This document shows positions 5,507 to 5,546 of a stretch of DNA of 5,546 bases, in pieces. Position numbers and translations under genes: made by a program. The notes under the pieces were generated by a model. That model worked only from the letters and a program-made list of their open reading frames with translations, ran no database searches and was not told the origin of the DNA. Within the stretch, counting starts at the first letter, position 1; every line of letters begins with the position of its first letter. Source of the stretch: an uncultured Erysipelotrichaceae bacterium (GTDB taxonomy: Bacteria > Bacillota_I > Bacilli_A > Erysipelotrichales > Erysipelotrichaceae); contig OMUX01000316.1 in the NCBI GenBank assembly GCA_900314345.1, positions 1 through 5,546 of the forward strand, in the 5' to 3' direction.

Positions 5507-5546
5507 CGTAGAGCGGAGGGGTTCATGGGTTGAATTCCCCTCGGCT
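5497..5546. mobile_element. Possible terminus of an inserted element (IS200/IS605-like hairpin end?), cut by window edge
   Basis: From about 5497 the MATE coding pattern stops and the DNA becomes dense in inverted repeats. AACCCC (5497-5502) pairs with GGGGTT (5518-5523), and GAGGGG (5516-5521) pairs with CCCCTC (5537-5542), extendable with TTCA/TGAA across a 2-base bulge. Subterminal hairpins next to a short AT-rich target (GTTAAT at 5491-5496) resemble IS200/IS605-family ends. No transposase is visible in the 50 bases available, so the class is a guess from structure only. Confidence 0.35.

Noticed and set aside
5092..5526. Minus-strand open frame (144 codons) opposite the MATE-like gene
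   Set aside because: It spans the suspected junction and overlaps the regulator's end in antisense, and its translation is a low-information shadow of the membrane protein.
5516..5546. 3' end of a tRNA or tmRNA (GGGTTGAATTCCC resembles a T-arm)
   Set aside because: The T-loop does not match GGTTCRA-type spacing, no acceptor partner strand is seen upstream, and the window ends before any CCA could be checked.

Overview
The window looks like accessory chromosomal DNA from a Gram-positive anaerobe of the Bacillota. A gut or oral Erysipelotrichales/Clostridia-type organism is my best guess, at low confidence. The reasons are a sortase-type surface protein built from Spy0128/FctA-like isopeptide domains, a secreted flavin-dependent reductase made as a lipoprotein, strong GGAGG ribosome binding sites, and moderate GC content by eye. 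No ribosomal or housekeeping gene is present to fix the taxonomy.

Layout: (1) Bases 1-2288, + strand: the 3' part of a large cell-wall-anchored adhesin or pilin-like protein. Its N-terminus lies outside the window. It has an incomplete N-terminal beta domain, one divergent and three near-identical FctA-like domains, a Pro-Thr linker, a C-terminal beta domain and a sorting signal of VYTGD type. (2) Bases 2289-2358: a convergent gap filled by an almost perfect 18-bp hairpin that probably terminates transcription from both sides. (3) Bases 2359-4131, - strand: a lipoprotein reductase with an FMN-binding domain (predicted covalent FMN) fused to a fumarate-reductase-like FAD domain. (4) Bases 4132-4237: a compact divergent promoter region with overlapping -10 elements, a palindrome, and a strong hairpin that contains the regulator's Shine-Dalgarno sequence. 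(5) Bases 4238-5116, + strand: a LysR-type regulator. (6) From about 5126, + strand: the first quarter of a MATE-family exporter. Its homology ends near 5495 and runs into an in-frame stop and a foreign-looking, hairpin-rich 50-bp tail that continues to the window edge. This may be the end of a mobile element.

How the genes may work together: the LysR-type gene, the divergent reductase and the downstream MATE gene have the layout of a ligand-inducible module. The regulator would sense a small molecule, the surface flavoprotein would reduce it using electrons delivered to its covalent FMN, and the exporter would move a related compound. By hand alignment, the reductase lacks two hallmark catalytic residues of fumarate reductase, so its acceptor is probably not fumarate and cannot be named from sequence. 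The adhesin gene is convergent and appears functionally unrelated. If the MATE gene really is interrupted, the export arm is broken in this strain.
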